Of a stretch of 64,000 bases of DNA, positions 17,522 to 26,796 are shown piece after piece. The notes beneath the pieces are model-generated. The model was given only the letters and a program-made list of their open reading frames with translations, was not told the DNA's origin and ran no database searches. The stretch's first letter is position 1. Each line of letters begins with the position of its first letter. Source of the DNA: Sulfitobacter guttiformis (GTDB taxonomy: Bacteria; Pseudomonadota; Alphaproteobacteria; Rhodobacterales; Rhodobacteraceae); the NCBI RefSeq assembly GCF_003610455.1, contig NZ_RAQK01000001.1, positions 2,418,001 through 2,482,000 on the forward strand, read 5' to 3'. The translations under genes and the position numbers were made by a program.

Positions 17522-20167
17522 ATGGTTCAATTCACGTCCGATGATTTGAAACGTACGCTGGAAGGTTTGCGCCGTCCTTTATGGTTAACCCGCTCAGGCA
17601 TGCGCGCGGAAGGACTAGTGCGCAGTCTTTGGCCTCTTTTGACTGTCATTCTGCTTGCGCTGGGGGCTGCAATGATGGGCCTCCACGAGGTTTTGCCGCT
17701 CGAAGCGATATGGGGCTTTGTCGGACTTACGGTGGCGGGGGCGATCTGGGCGTTTGTCTATGCCGCGCGTCATTGGTCATGGCCCTCAACCGCAGATGCA
17801 ATGGTGCGACTGGATCAAAGCATGCCAGGGCGGCCGCTAACCGCTCTTCTGGATGATCAGGCAATCGGTGGCGGCGACGATGCTTCTGCTGCGGTGTGGC
17901 GTGCGCACAAGCGGCGGATGGCGGAACGCGTTGCGCGGGCGCAGGCGGTGCCAGCAGATTTGCGCGTCTCGTCGCGCGATCCTTACGCGCTGCGATATGT
18001 TGCAGTTTTAGCCTTCGGTGTTTCGCTGGTATTCGGATCGGTCTGGCGTGTCGGCACCGTAGCCGAAATGGCTTCCGGCAACCAGGGCAGTGCACTATCG
18101 GCGGGGCCTGTTTGGGAAGGTTGGGCAGAGCCGCCGCGCTATACTGGTAAACCTACATTGTATCTTAATGATCTGGCGGAGGGACCGCTGGAGCTGCCAG
18201 TTGGGACCTTAATCACGATGCGCTTGTACGGCGAGGTTGGCGCGCTGACGGTCACGGAAAGCGTATCTGGTGTTGCTGCGACAGCAGATGCGGAGGCGTC
18301 GCCGCTGATGGCTTTTGATTTCAAGGTGACACAAGACGGCACAATGGCCATCGACGGACCCGGTGCACGTAGCTGGGATGTGACTGTGCGTGCCGATCAG
18401 GCGCCAGAGATTGTCATTCTGGGTCTTCCCGAAGTTGCGGCCATGGGCGAGATGCGCCTGCCGTTTGCAGCCAAGGATGATTACGGTGTCGAAGCAGGTG
18501 AGGCGCGTATCATGCTCGATCTCGCCTCCGTTGACCGCTCCTTTGGTCTGACGCCTGATCCTGATGCGAGGCCTGAAGTTATTGTGCCGCTGCCAATGCC
18601 GATTTCGGGCGATCGTGCGGCGTTCGAGGAAAATCTAATCGATGATTTTTCCGAGCACCCTTGGGCCAATTTGCCGGTAATCGTCGCGATGACCGCTCTT
18701 GATGCAGCCGAGCAGCAGGCCCAAACCGCGCCGATGCAGATGACCCTGCCGGGACGCCGGTTTTTTGATCCTACCGCGGCCGCGATCATCGAAATGCGCC
18801 GTGATATCTTGTGGAGCCGTAGCAATGCACGCCGGGCTGCACAGGTTTTGCGGGCGGTGAGTTATGTTCCCGAGGAGGCGTTCCGCTCCGAGACGACAGC
18901 CCTGCGGCTGCGCAAACTGATCGGCCGGATGGAAACCTATGCACGATACGGATTTGACGAAGAAAACCAGAATGCGCTAGCGCAGGATTTGTGGGATCTG
19001 GCGCTGGACCTGGAAGAAGGCGATCTGGAGGACGCCCGCGAGCGGATGAAGCGTGCCCAAGAACGGCTGAATGAAGCGATGAAGAACGGCGCCTCGGATG
19101 AAGAGATTGCAGAGCTGATGCAGGAGCTGCGCAGGGCAACTGATGATTTCATGCAGCAACTCCAGCGAGAGCAGGCGCAGCGTCAGGATGGACAGGAACA
19201 ACAGCAAGGTCAGCAGCAAGGCGAGAGCATGCAGATGACGCAGGATGATCTGCAACGCATGATGGACCGCATTCAGGAGTTGATGGAAGAGGGCCGGATG
19301 GCCGAAGCCGAGCAGGCGCTGCGAGAGCTTCAGGAGATGATGGAAAACATGCAGATGGCCGAGGGCCAGCAAGGCCAAGGCGGGCAACAATCGCCGGGCG
19401 AGCAGGCTATGGAAGGTCTGGCAGAGACCCTGCGCGATCAGCAAGGTCTGAGCGATCAGGCCTTCCGCGATCTGCAAGAACAGTTCAATCCTAACGCCCA
19501 AGCAGGCGAGAGCCAGCAGAATGAAGGCCGCAATGGCGGGCAGGGTCGCGGCGAAAGTCACGAGGGGCAGCAGGGTGAGGGCGAAGGCCAGCAGGACCGG
19601 CAAAGCGGTGAGCAAGGCGGCGGTGGCGAACAGCGTGAAGGCGAAGGCAATGAGGGCCAGGCCGAAAGCCAAGAACAAAACCTTGCAGAGCGCCAACAGC
19701 AGTTGCGCGACGAGTTGCGTCGTCAGGAAGGGCGCATGCCCGGGCGAGGCACCCCCGAGGGCGATGCGGCACGGGATGCATTGGGACGTGCTGGCGAGGC
19801 CATGGATCAGGCAGAGCAGGACCTGCGCAACGGCGATCTTGCAGAGGCGATCGATAATCAGTCACAGGCAATGGAAGCACTCCGGGACAGTATGCGGTCC
19901 TTGGGGGAAGCGTTGGCACAAGAGGAGCGGGGCCAGCAACCGGGGCAAGGCCAGCAGCAGGGAGACCAGCGTGCAAATAATCGCGATCCGCTGGGCCGTA
20001 ATCAGGGCAGCAACGGCGCTACGGGCAGTGACGAGCAGGCGGACCTGAATGATGATGCCTATGGCCGCGCACGCGAATTGCTTGATGAGATCCGTCGCCG
20101 TTCAGGCGAGGCGGCAAGACCGGAAGCTGAGCGTGACTATCTAAACCGCCTTCTGGATCGGTTCTAA
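17522..20167 (+). CDS. TIGR02302/DUF4175-family membrane protein with long Gln-rich coiled region
   Basis: An 881-residue protein. Two membrane segments lie near residues 36-55 and 60-82 and another near 160-178, followed by a periplasmic-like domain. From about residue 430 to the end it is predicted to be helical, and between about 555 and 830 it is extremely rich in Gln, Glu and Gly with repeated QQ, GQ and EGQ units. These features match the alphaproteobacterial TIGR02302/DUF4175 family, for which no function is established. ATG at 17522 lies 22 bp after lysA, so it may close that operon. A large Leu-rich antisense frame over the Gln region is a composition artefact. Confidence 0.82.
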   Translation: MVQFTSDDLKRTLEGLRRPLWLTRSGMRAEGLVRSLWPLLTVILLALGAAMMGLHEVLPLEAIWGFVGLTVAGAIWAFVYAARHWSWPSTADAMVRLDQSMPGRPLTALLDDQAIGGGDDASAAVWRAHKRRMAERVARAQAVPADLRVSSRDPYALRYVAVLAFGVSLVFGSVWRVGTVAEMASGNQGSALSAGPVWEGWAEPPRYTGKPTLYLNDLAEGPLELPVGTLITMRLYGEVGALTVTESVSGVAATADAEASPLMAFDFKVTQDGTMAIDGPGARSWDVTVRADQAPEIVILGLPEVAAMGEMRLPFAAKDDYGVEAGEARIMLDLASVDRSFGLTPDPDARPEVIVPLPMPISGDRAAFEENLIDDFSEHPWANLPVIVAMTALDAAEQQAQTAPMQMTLPGRRFFDPTAAAIIEMRRDILWSRSNARRAAQVLRAVSYVPEEAFRSETTALRLRKLIGRMETYARYGFDEENQNALAQDLWDLALDLEEGDLEDARERMKRAQERLNEAMKNGASDEEIAELMQELRRATDDFMQQLQREQAQRQDGQEQQQGQQQGESMQMTQDDLQRMMDRIQELMEEGRMAEAEQALRELQEMMENMQMAEGQQGQGGQQSPGEQAMEGLAETLRDQQGLSDQAFRDLQEQFNPNAQAGESQQNEGRNGGQGRGESHEGQQGEGEGQQDRQSGEQGGGGEQREGEGNEGQAESQEQNLAERQQQLRDELRRQEGRMPGRGTPEGDAARDALGRAGEAMDQAEQDLRNGDLAEAIDNQSQAMEALRDSMRSLGEALAQEERGQQPGQGQQQGDQRANNRDPLGRNQGSNGATGSDEQADLNDDAYGRARELLDEIRRRSGEAARPEAERDYLNRLLDRF

Positions 20168-20175
20168 CCGAAAAA

Positions 20176-20217
20176 TACCGCCAGTAGACTTGCAAAACAC
20201 CTTGGCTACTGGCGGTA
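20176..20217. terminator. Perfect 12-bp inverted repeat between convergent genes
   Basis: TACCGCCAGTAG (20176-20187) and CTACTGGCGGTA (20206-20217) pair perfectly around an 18-base loop, 8 bp after the DUF4175 stop and 5 bp before the end of the facing zinc-ribbon gene. A-rich on one side and AAAAT on the other, it suits a bidirectional terminator. Confidence 0.7.
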
Positions 20218-20222
20218 GAAAA

Positions 20223-21056
20223 TCAGCTGCCGCTGCCTTCGGCGGCTGTATCCAGAGATTTGAGCAGGACCTGCACTTTCGCATCCAGCCAACTGCGGCC
20301 TTCGTCTATCACGCCTACGTAGCTGTTCAGGGGCCCTTCAAGAGCGGGCACGGCTGCCGATAGTCGCGGGGCGAATATATAGATCACCGCAAGCACAGCA
20401 AAGATCAAAAGCATGGTTACGAAGCCTGTACGAAAGCCTTGACGCTTGCGTGTGTTGCTGGGGGCCTCGATAACGGGACCAAGGTCGGCAGAGCCGCCGC
20501 GCCCAGCGTCTGAGCGCAGGGTGGAGTTGATTTCTTCGATATCCGGTAACAAGTCGCGGCGCGAGCCGACAACAGGGGGCGCTTGCGGTTTTGGTGGCGT
20601 AGATCCGGCTGTTGGCACGTGGGGCGTCTCTTTACCGCGCATACGGGCCATGCGGTCACGGGCCTCGCGCGCACGTCTTTCTGTCTCGTCCTCTTCACGG
20701 CTGTCCTCAAGCTCCATCCCAAGATCGGGCTGGCTCTCCAGTCCGTCCGCACGCAGGTTACGGCGCGCGGCCTGTTCTGCTTCGGCCTCCTGGCGCAATA
20801 TATCCGCGACTGCGGGATCGAGTTGCTTGCGCTGCGGGCTTCCTGCGGGGGGAGGGGGCGGCGGCGGCGGCGGTGCCTGCTCTTCATCCGGTGCGGGCGC
20901 ATCAGTAAGACCGGACTGGTCTGTCGGAGTGTTGTCAGGGTGATGCTGGAACCATGTCTGGCCACAGTTCGAGCATTGAACATCACGCCCCGCAAAAGGC
21001 ATCACATCGTCTGGCACTTCATACTGTGCATCGCAATTTGGACAGATAAGTCTCAT
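20223..21056 (-). CDS. Zinc-ribbon (MJ0042-type) membrane-anchored protein
   Basis: Started at the ATG at 21056, the protein has 277 residues. It begins MRLICPNCDAQYEVPDDVMP and has a second Cys pair in VQCSNCGQTWF, forming the four-Cys MJ0042 zinc ribbon found at the N-terminus of many alphaproteobacterial proteins. A Pro-rich run (PPPPPPPPPAG) and a charged middle lead to one membrane segment near residue 210-230 and a short C-terminal domain. No function is known. The upstream in-frame extension to 21095 lacks a ribosome site. It is divergent from ftsE. Confidence 0.8.
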   Translation of the reverse strand: MRLICPNCDAQYEVPDDVMPFAGRDVQCSNCGQTWFQHHPDNTPTDQSGLTDAPAPDEEQAPPPPPPPPPAGSPQRKQLDPAVADILRQEAEAEQAARRNLRADGLESQPDLGMELEDSREEDETERRAREARDRMARMRGKETPHVPTAGSTPPKPQAPPVVGSRRDLLPDIEEINSTLRSDAGRGGSADLGPVIEAPSNTRKRQGFRTGFVTMLLIFAVLAVIYIFAPRLSAAVPALEGPLNSYVGVIDEGRSWLDAKVQVLLKSLDTAAEGSGS

Positions 21057-21219
21057 TTCACGCCCCGAAACACCGGTCTTTGACCTTATTTTCAATTGTT
21101 AACATACCTTAGAGCGTATGTTGCTGCGCGAAAAGTGCAATCTACCACGTTTGCCCTGTGGCTACGGATTGAAACCCGAGCGATGCTGGGGCACAACAGG
21201 TTAACCGGAGGAACCCGCA

Positions 21220-21897
21220 GTGATTGAGCTGGAAAACGTAGCCTATAGTTATAGCGGGGGGGAGTTGTTGTCCGACATCTCGCTAAAGCTCGCGCCGGGA
21301 TCTTTTCATTTTCTGACAGGGCCCTCGGGATCGGGGAAAACCACGCTGATGAAGCTGTGTTATGGCGCGTTGCTGCCGACTGCGGGATATGTGCGGCTGT
21401 TTGATGGCGACGTACGGACACTCACACGCGATGATGTGGCGATGGTGCGCCGACGCGTCGGCGTTGTGCATCAGGATTGTCAGTTTCTTGATCATCTGTC
21501 GGTGGCACAGAATATCGCACTTCCGCTCCATGTGTCTGGCCGCAGCGGTGAGGCGGACGGTGAGGATCTTGATGATCTGCTCCATTGGGTCGGCCTGACC
21601 GAGCGGGCAAATGCCCTCCCAAACGAGCTGTCGGGCGGGGAGCGGCAGCGTGCGGCACTGGCGCGGGCGGTAATAATGTCGCCCGATGTAATACTCGCGG
21701 ACGAACCTACGGGCAACGTTGACTGGGACATGTCCCAACGCCTGTTGCGTCTCTTGATCGAGTTGAACCGGATGGGAAAAACAGTGCTTATCGCAACCCA
21801 TGACCTGAGCCTGATCCGCGCCACAAAGGCGCATGTGCAGGCCCGTGTTTTACGCATCGCCAATCGCCGGATCCAGCTTGCTGGAGCGGACCTTTGA
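21220..21897 (+). CDS. ftsE: Cell division ATP-binding protein FtsE
   Basis: The 225-residue ABC ATPase partners FtsX at the divisome to control peptidoglycan hydrolases. Walker A GPSGSGKT (34-41), the signature LSGGERQRAALARA and Walker B ILADEPTGNVD are present. It starts with GTG at 21220 after CCGGAGGA, and its end overlaps the ftsX start by four bases. The adjacent order ftsE-ftsX-plsC and the short length support this assignment over LolD-like ATPases. Confidence 0.93.
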   Translation: MIELENVAYSYSGGELLSDISLKLAPGSFHFLTGPSGSGKTTLMKLCYGALLPTAGYVRLFDGDVRTLTRDDVAMVRRRVGVVHQDCQFLDHLSVAQNIALPLHVSGRSGEADGEDLDDLLHWVGLTERANALPNELSGGERQRAALARAVIMSPDVILADEPTGNVDWDMSQRLLRLLIELNRMGKTVLIATHDLSLIRATKAHVQARVLRIANRRIQLAGADL

Positions 21898-22802
21898 GCC
21901 GCCTGCTTACACTTTTGCGCAATGCTGTGCGGCCCGATGCACAAGCTGACCGCGTTGTCCCGCCATCTGGCTTCACTGCCCAGCTCACTCTGTTCGCGGC
22001 GGGAGCTATGGCATTTCTGGCGGTCTTCGCCCTTGCACTTTCGCTTGCTGCGGGCCGACTTGCGTCGCAATGGGGTGAGGAGTTGGCGCGCTCGGCTACG
22101 ATCCGCATTGCCGCACCAGCAGACCAGCAGCAGGCCCAGACCGATGCGGCCCTGCGTATTCTGGAGACGACACGCGGCGTTGCGCAAGCGCGGGCGCTGA
22201 GCAATGATGAACAGGCGGCATTACTCGCGCCGTGGTTCGGCGCCGAACTCGCCTTGGATACTTTGCCAGTGCCACGCCTGATCGAGGTGATCGAAACTGC
22301 CGAGGGGATGGACGCAGCGGGCCTGCGGCTACGCCTTGCCGCAGAAGTGCCTGGTGCAGTCCTCGATGATCACAGCCGCTGGCGCGCCCCTTTGGTCAAA
22401 GCGGCATCGCGGCTCAAAACCCTTGGATATGTATCAATGATCCTGATCACGACAGTAACGGCGGCGATCGTTACCCTTGCAGCGAACGCAGCCCTTGCAG
22501 CCAATGCGCAGGTGATCGCGGTGCTGCGATTGGTCGGGGCCGTGGACAATTATATTGCGCAAGCCTTCATCCGGCGATTTACCCTTCGCGCGCTTGTGGG
22601 GGCGACGGTAGGAACGTTGCTGGGGATGGTTGCGGTACTCCTGATGCCCGGTGGCTCTGATGAAACGGCCAGCTTTCTGACTGGGCTCGGCTTCAAGGGT
22701 CTGCATTGGCTCTATCCGCTGTTAATCCCGCCCCTTGCCGCTGGTGTTGCTTACATCGCGACGCGCACGGCCGCGCGCCGCACCTTGGAAGGACTTACAT
22801 GA
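21894..22802 (+). CDS. ftsX: Cell division protein FtsX
   Basis: A 302-residue permease-like protein with a cytoplasmic N-terminus, a first membrane segment near residues 30-56, an extracytoplasmic domain, and three further segments (about 180-208, 228-252 and 272-292). This four-segment layout with an external loop is that of FtsX. It starts with TTG at 21894 overlapping the ftsE stop, and its stop overlaps the plsC start (ATGA). TTG is inferred because of coupling; a downstream start would remove part of the cytoplasmic tail. Confidence 0.88.
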   Translation: MSRLLTLLRNAVRPDAQADRVVPPSGFTAQLTLFAAGAMAFLAVFALALSLAAGRLASQWGEELARSATIRIAAPADQQQAQTDAALRILETTRGVAQARALSNDEQAALLAPWFGAELALDTLPVPRLIEVIETAEGMDAAGLRLRLAAEVPGAVLDDHSRWRAPLVKAASRLKTLGYVSMILITTVTAAIVTLAANAALAANAQVIAVLRLVGAVDNYIAQAFIRRFTLRALVGATVGTLLGMVAVLLMPGGSDETASFLTGLGFKGLHWLYPLLIPPLAAGVAYIATRTAARRTLEGLT

Positions 22803-23539
22803 ATATCGTGCAATGGATCCGCTCGATCCTGTTCTCGGCACAAGCAACTGTGATGTTGCCGGTGATTGGCCTACTCTATGCGCCATGGGCAATGGTTTCC
22901 AAGCGGGGCGCCTACGCGGGCTGCCGCGCCTATGCGCGCTGGGTGATCTGGAGCGCGGGATGGATGATCAATTTGCGCTGCGAGGTGCGTGGCACACCGC
23001 CTGACATGGGTTGCCTTGTCGCGGCTAAACATCAGTCGTTTCTCGATATTTTGATGATCTACAATGCTTTACCTGCGGCGAAATTCATCATGAAAAGCCA
23101 GCTGCGGTACTCCCCTTTTCTTGGGCAATACGCCGTTAAAATGCAGATGGTTTTTGTGGACCGTGGCAAAAGGGGCGCCGCGATTAACAAGATGCTGGCA
23201 GATGTAAGAGCGGGCGACCGCGAACCGGGTCAGCTTGTCATCTATCCGCAAGGCACACGCTCTGCGCCGGGAACGGTCATGCCTTATAAGGTTGGCACCG
23301 CAATCTTGTATGAGCAACTGAAGCAGCCTTGCTACCCCGTCGCCACAAATGCCGGGGTATTTTGGCCGCGACGCGGTCTTTATCGCCGCGCCGGTGTGGC
23401 GGTTGTTGATTTTCTACCGCCGATTTCACCCGGAATGGGGCGTGATGCTTTTGTCGCGACCTTGGAAAAGCAGATCGAGGCCGCTTCAACCAAGTTGTTG
23501 GAAGAAACTGGCGTTGGGCATCTGTATGGACCGAATTGA
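22799..23539 (+). CDS. plsC: 1-acyl-sn-glycerol-3-phosphate acyltransferase
   Basis: A 246-residue membrane-bound acyltransferase that converts lysophosphatidate to phosphatidate. Motif I KHQSFLD holds the catalytic His78 and Asp83 (HX4D); YPQGTRS is motif III for glycerol phosphate binding; one or two hydrophobic segments lie at the N-terminus (about 5-30). The ATG at 22799 overlaps the ftsX stop, which argues against a start further upstream in the open frame. Its end overlaps the following flavoprotein gene by 14 bases. Confidence 0.92.
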   Translation: MNIVQWIRSILFSAQATVMLPVIGLLYAPWAMVSKRGAYAGCRAYARWVIWSAGWMINLRCEVRGTPPDMGCLVAAKHQSFLDILMIYNALPAAKFIMKSQLRYSPFLGQYAVKMQMVFVDRGKRGAAINKMLADVRAGDREPGQLVIYPQGTRSAPGTVMPYKVGTAILYEQLKQPCYPVATNAGVFWPRRGLYRRAGVAVVDFLPPISPGMGRDAFVATLEKQIEAASTKLLEETGVGHLYGPN

Positions 23540-24131
23540 GAGTATCGCAGCGCTTGAGGCCCTGTATGGCACGCCGGGGCAGGCATCACTGCGCAAAGTA
23601 GCGGATCACCTGACATCCCAGTACCTCAAGTGGATCATGGCGTCCCGATTGTGCATTGTGAGCACGGTCGGGCCTGAAGGCACAGACGGCAGTCCCCGCG
23701 GCGATGAAGGCCCTGTTGTACTTGTGTTGGACGAAAAGCGGCTCGCTTTGCCTGATTGGCGGGGGAACCATCGGCTGGACACCCTGCGCAATGTAGTTTT
23801 GGACGGGCGGATCTCTTTGATGTTTATGGTGCCGGGTTCAAACAACGTCGTTCGTGTTAATGGCTCCGCATGGCTCACGGATGATGCTGGCTTGAGGAAG
23901 CGGTTCGAGAAAAAAGGACATCAACCATCGACAGTTATCATCATCGAGATTTCAGAGGTCTATAGCCAGTGTGCCCGTGCGTTGATGCGGGCGCAGACAT
24001 GGGCAGGCGAGGACTTCAGCGCGGATTTGCCGACCATGGGTGAAATATTGGCGGAGGCAAGTAACGGCGTTGAGGGTGGCGCAGAGTATGACGCCGCTTG
24101 GGCGCCACGCGCGGCCAAAACCATGTGGTAG
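23526..24131 (+). CDS. Pyridoxamine 5'-phosphate oxidase-like FMN-binding protein
   Basis: A 201-residue protein of the PPOX split-barrel fold (MSMEG_1061-like group). SRLCIVSTVGPEGTDGSPRGDEGPVV and LALPDWRGNHRLDTLRNVVLDGRISLMFMVPG are typical flavin-binding segments. True PdxH is excluded because its substrate-binding C-terminal motif is missing; a role as a general FMN- or F420-independent reductase is only a guess. The ATG at 23526 lies inside the plsC 3' end, so translation is probably coupled. The gene closes the ftsE-ftsX-plsC run and converges on lpdA. Confidence 0.82.
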   Translation: MDRIESIAALEALYGTPGQASLRKVADHLTSQYLKWIMASRLCIVSTVGPEGTDGSPRGDEGPVVLVLDEKRLALPDWRGNHRLDTLRNVVLDGRISLMFMVPGSNNVVRVNGSAWLTDDAGLRKRFEKKGHQPSTVIIIEISEVYSQCARALMRAQTWAGEDFSADLPTMGEILAEASNGVEGGAEYDAAWAPRAAKTMW

Positions 24132-24146
24132 GCCGCGCGCGTTGAC

Positions 24147-25535
24147 TTACATGTGGATTGCACCGTCGCCACAGGCGAGTGCCGCTTCACGCACGGCTTC
24201 GGAATAGGTGGGATGAGCGTGGCAGGTCATTGCAAGATCCTGCGCCGATGCACCGAATTCCATTGCAACGCAAACTTCGTGGATCAGGTCACCGGCTGAG
24301 GGGCCAATGATATGACAGCCAAGGATGCGATCGGTTTCTTTGTCTGCCAACAGCTTTACAAAGCCGTCACCGGCAAAATTCGCCTTGGCACGGGCATTCC
24401 CCATAAAGCTGAATTTACCCACCTTATACGCGCGGCCCGAGGCTTTCAGCGTTTCTTCGGTCTCGCCTACGTTGGCAACTTCGGGGTGGGTGTAGATGAC
24501 GCCGGGGATCAGGGAGTAGTTCACGTGCCCGTGCTTACCCGCGATTTGCTCGGCCACGGCCATGCCTTCATCCTCTGCCTTGTGGGCAAGCATCGGTCCT
24601 TCGATCACATCACCAATGGCATAGATGCCATCAACGGATGTCGCCCAATGGTCGTTGACCTGAATTTGACCACGGTCGGTCATGGTCATGTCGAGTGCAT
24701 CGAGGCCGAGGCCTTTGACAAATGGACGGCGGCCAGTGGCGAGCAGAACGGTGTCCGCCTCAAGCGTGTGCTCGCTATCGTCCTTGCGCAGCTTGTAGGT
24801 CACTTTGGCCTTTGATTTAGCTGTTTCCGTCGATTGAACTGCGGCCCCCATTATAAATTCAATGCCTTGCTTTTTCAGCATCTTCTGGAATTGCTTGCTC
24901 ACTTCGGCGTCCATGCCAGGGGTGATATTGTCGAGATACTCCACAACAGTCACCTCGGAGCCAAGGCGCGCATATACCGACCCAAGCTCGAGGCCGATAA
25001 CGCCGGCGCCAATCACGACCATTTTCTTGGGCACTTTGCCAAGTTCAAGCGCACCGGTCGAAGTAACGACAGTTTTTTCATCAATCTCCACACCTTTGAG
25101 GGGAGCAGGCTCCGATCCAGATGCGATGATGATGTTCTTAGCCTCATAGAGGTCATCACCCACTTTGACTTTGCCGGCTTCGGGGATCGTGGCCCAGCCT
25201 TTGATCCAGTCGATTTTGTTCTTTTTGAAAAGAAATTCGATACCTTTAGTGTTGGTATCGACGGTGGATTGTTTGTACTTTTGCATCTGGGGCCAGTCCA
25301 CGGAAGGCGACTTTCCCTTGAGCCCCATCTCGGCGAAGTTATGTTCGGCTTCGTGCAACATATGGCTCGCGTGCAAGAGTGCCTTTGAGGGGATACAACC
25401 CACATTGAGACAGGTACCGCCGAGTGTTTCGCGACCCTCGACACAGGCAGTTTTCAGGCCCAGTTGTGCGCAGCGGATCGCAGCGACATAGCCGCCGGGG
25501 CCGGATCCGATAATGATGACGTCGTAACTGGACAT
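24147..25535 (-). CDS. lpdA: Dihydrolipoyl dehydrogenase (E3)
   Basis: A 462-residue flavoprotein that reoxidises dihydrolipoamide with NAD. The N-terminal GSGPGGY dinucleotide motif, the redox pair in [13 protein letters not shown] (Cys42, Cys47), the second NAD motif [17 protein letters not shown] and the C-terminal HAHPTYSEA with the catalytic His-Glu are all present. The ATG at 25535 has AAGGAG six bases before it. It is the last gene of the suc operon, 108 bp after the MAPEG gene, so it most likely serves 2-oxoglutarate dehydrogenase. Confidence 0.96.
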   Translation of the reverse strand: MSSYDVIIIGSGPGGYVAAIRCAQLGLKTACVEGRETLGGTCLNVGCIPSKALLHASHMLHEAEHNFAEMGLKGKSPSVDWPQMQKYKQSTVDTNTKGIEFLFKKNKIDWIKGWATIPEAGKVKVGDDLYEAKNIIIASGSEPAPLKGVEIDEKTVVTSTGALELGKVPKKMVVIGAGVIGLELGSVYARLGSEVTVVEYLDNITPGMDAEVSKQFQKMLKKQGIEFIMGAAVQSTETAKSKAKVTYKLRKDDSEHTLEADTVLLATGRRPFVKGLGLDALDMTMTDRGQIQVNDHWATSVDGIYAIGDVIEGPMLAHKAEDEGMAVAEQIAGKHGHVNYSLIPGVIYTHPEVANVGETEETLKASGRAYKVGKFSFMGNARAKANFAGDGFVKLLADKETDRILGCHIIGPSAGDLIHEVCVAMEFGASAQDLAMTCHAHPTYSEAVREAALACGDGAIHM

Positions 25536-25643
25536 GGGGGTCTCCTTGGACAATTTTGGTAGGTGCGTACTGTATCGGGTTGGTACACATCTTATACACC
25601 GTGAAGGCAAATTATTTTGGTCTCACAGTGGCGGAAGCAAATT

Positions 25644-26033
25644 TCAGATCAGCGCCGCGGTCAGCATCGCGACAGTAGCGAGCAAGCCAATGAACCAGAT
25701 AACCGAACGCCATGGTGCGAGGCCAAATACATAGGCGGGCACATAGAGGATACGGGCACCGAGATAGATGTAGGAGCAGGCGGCTGTATAGGATGTATTC
25801 TGCCCCGACAGCTGGGTCGCAAGGACAGCGATGGTGAACAGGATCAGTGCCTCGAAATGGTTGTTCATTGCGCGCTGCAAACGGCCTGCGGTGCCAGTGA
25901 GCTGTATAGGATTGTCACGCGGTCCTGCGGCCTTCTTCGGGCCGACTTGCTGGATAGACGTTGCGGAGTAGGCGCTGAACTGTAGCACCTGCAAAAGGGC
26001 CGCGAGAGTGAGGACGGTAAGTTCAGGAGTCAT
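25644..26033 (-). CDS. MAPEG-family membrane protein
   Basis: A 129-residue protein with four membrane segments; AMNNHFEALILFTIAVL and YLGARILYVPAYVFG are the usual MAPEG signatures. The family covers glutathione- or eicosanoid-linked membrane enzymes in eukaryotes; bacterial members have mostly unknown roles. Its ATG at 26033 shares one base with the upstream stop (TAATG). It sits inside the suc operon, between a small protein gene and lpdA. Confidence 0.87.
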   Translation of the reverse strand: MTPELTVLTLAALLQVLQFSAYSATSIQQVGPKKAAGPRDNPIQLTGTAGRLQRAMNNHFEALILFTIAVLATQLSGQNTSYTAACSYIYLGARILYVPAYVFGLAPWRSVIWFIGLLATVAMLTAALI

Positions 26034-26296
26034 TATGCTGTCTTTATGAAAAAATGGCTGGCATGGGTGACAGTATTGGCGTCATCGCTGTGCAACGCGT
26101 TAGAACGGGTGATCCACGCATTCGCTTTTGCGCGGTCGTTGACAGACATAAGCGCGAAGGCATGTGTGGTGCTGTCGGCATCGCACCAGATTTGCAGTAC
26201 GCTAAGACCTGCGTCGCGGCGGGCTTCGTCATCGGCGTTGAAGGCAGTTTGCCATGCGGAGAAATCGGTTACCTCAAAGTGGGCGATCAGTTGCAT
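26033..26296 (-). CDS. Small conserved-looking protein, possible ferredoxin-fold (ABM/DUF3764-like)
   Basis: An 87-residue soluble protein starting MQLIAHFEVTDFSAWQTAFN. The strand-helix-strand opening ending in a W-x-x-x-F helix, and the later FALMSVNDRAKANAWI, look like a dimeric alpha-beta barrel of the ABM/DUF3764 kind, but I cannot name a family with certainty. It overlaps the preceding membrane protein gene by ten bases and the following MAPEG gene by one, so its translation should be coupled to both. No substrate is evident. Confidence 0.68.
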   Translation of the reverse strand: MQLIAHFEVTDFSAWQTAFNADDEARRDAGLSVLQIWCDADSTTHAFALMSVNDRAKANAWITRSNALHSDDANTVTHASHFFIKTA

Positions 26297-26745
26297 AATT
26301 TTTCCTTTCGCTGTTCAGGACGCGGCCGCACCGGTCCAAACGGTTTACCAAGAAATATATATCCCATGACATAAAGCATTGTTCCGCAAACTACGACAGG
26401 AAGTAAAAGCACAAGCCAATCACCAAAATTCACCATTGTCGTATTGTTTGCCAGAAGGTTGGTCTTTGCAATAAAGACCAAAGCGAAAATACCATGGCCG
26501 TAAACGATCAAAAGAGCAATCATGCTGGCCCAACGCCCAGCTGCAAGACCGAAGTCAAACCGGCTGGCAGGCAAGGTTGTACGCAGCACAATTAAAACCA
26601 GAGCAATAAACAGCGGTCCAAAGGGGAAAAGCCCAAGCAGGAGATTAGCCTGATAGGGTAGAAAACCCAGTACGATAGCAGTCGGAGCGCCAGCCAGACA
26701 AATGAGATAGGCAAGAGTGATCCAGTCAAGCGCTGCCGGTCTCAT
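26287..26745 (-). CDS. Four-segment membrane protein in the suc operon
   Basis: A 152-residue protein with four predicted membrane segments (about 9-30, 34-56, 70-95 and 107-132) and a basic tail (PVRPRPEQRKEKLC). I do not recognise its family. It lies 52 bp downstream of sucB, across a hairpin, and overlaps the next small gene by ten bases, making a three-gene membrane/soluble/MAPEG cassette between sucB and lpdA. Confidence 0.72.
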   Translation of the reverse strand: MRPAALDWITLAYLICLAGAPTAIVLGFLPYQANLLLGLFPFGPLFIALVLIVLRTTLPASRFDFGLAAGRWASMIALLIVYGHGIFALVFIAKTNLLANNTTMVNFGDWLVLLLPVVVCGTMLYVMGYIFLGKPFGPVRPRPEQRKEKLCN

Positions 26746-26763
26746 AACGGGGTCCTTTGGATA

Positions 26764-26786
26764 GGAAAGGCGACACGCGCCTTTCC
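26764..26786 (-). terminator. Hairpin just after sucB
   Basis: GGAAAGGCG and CGCCTTTCC form a perfect 9-bp stem with a 5-base loop, ten bases after the sucB stop in the direction of transcription. There is no T-run, so it could be a leaky terminator or 3'-end stabiliser separating sucAB from the membrane protein, MAPEG and lpdA genes. Confidence 0.55.
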
Positions 26787-26796
26787 CGATTGATGT

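Noticed and set aside
18977..19696. A 239-codon Leu/Ala-rich antisense reading frame opposite the DUF4175 gene
   Set aside because: It mirrors the Gln/Glu/Gly-rich coding region (CAG codons read backwards as CTG Leu), has no ribosome site and no neighbours; a composition artefact.
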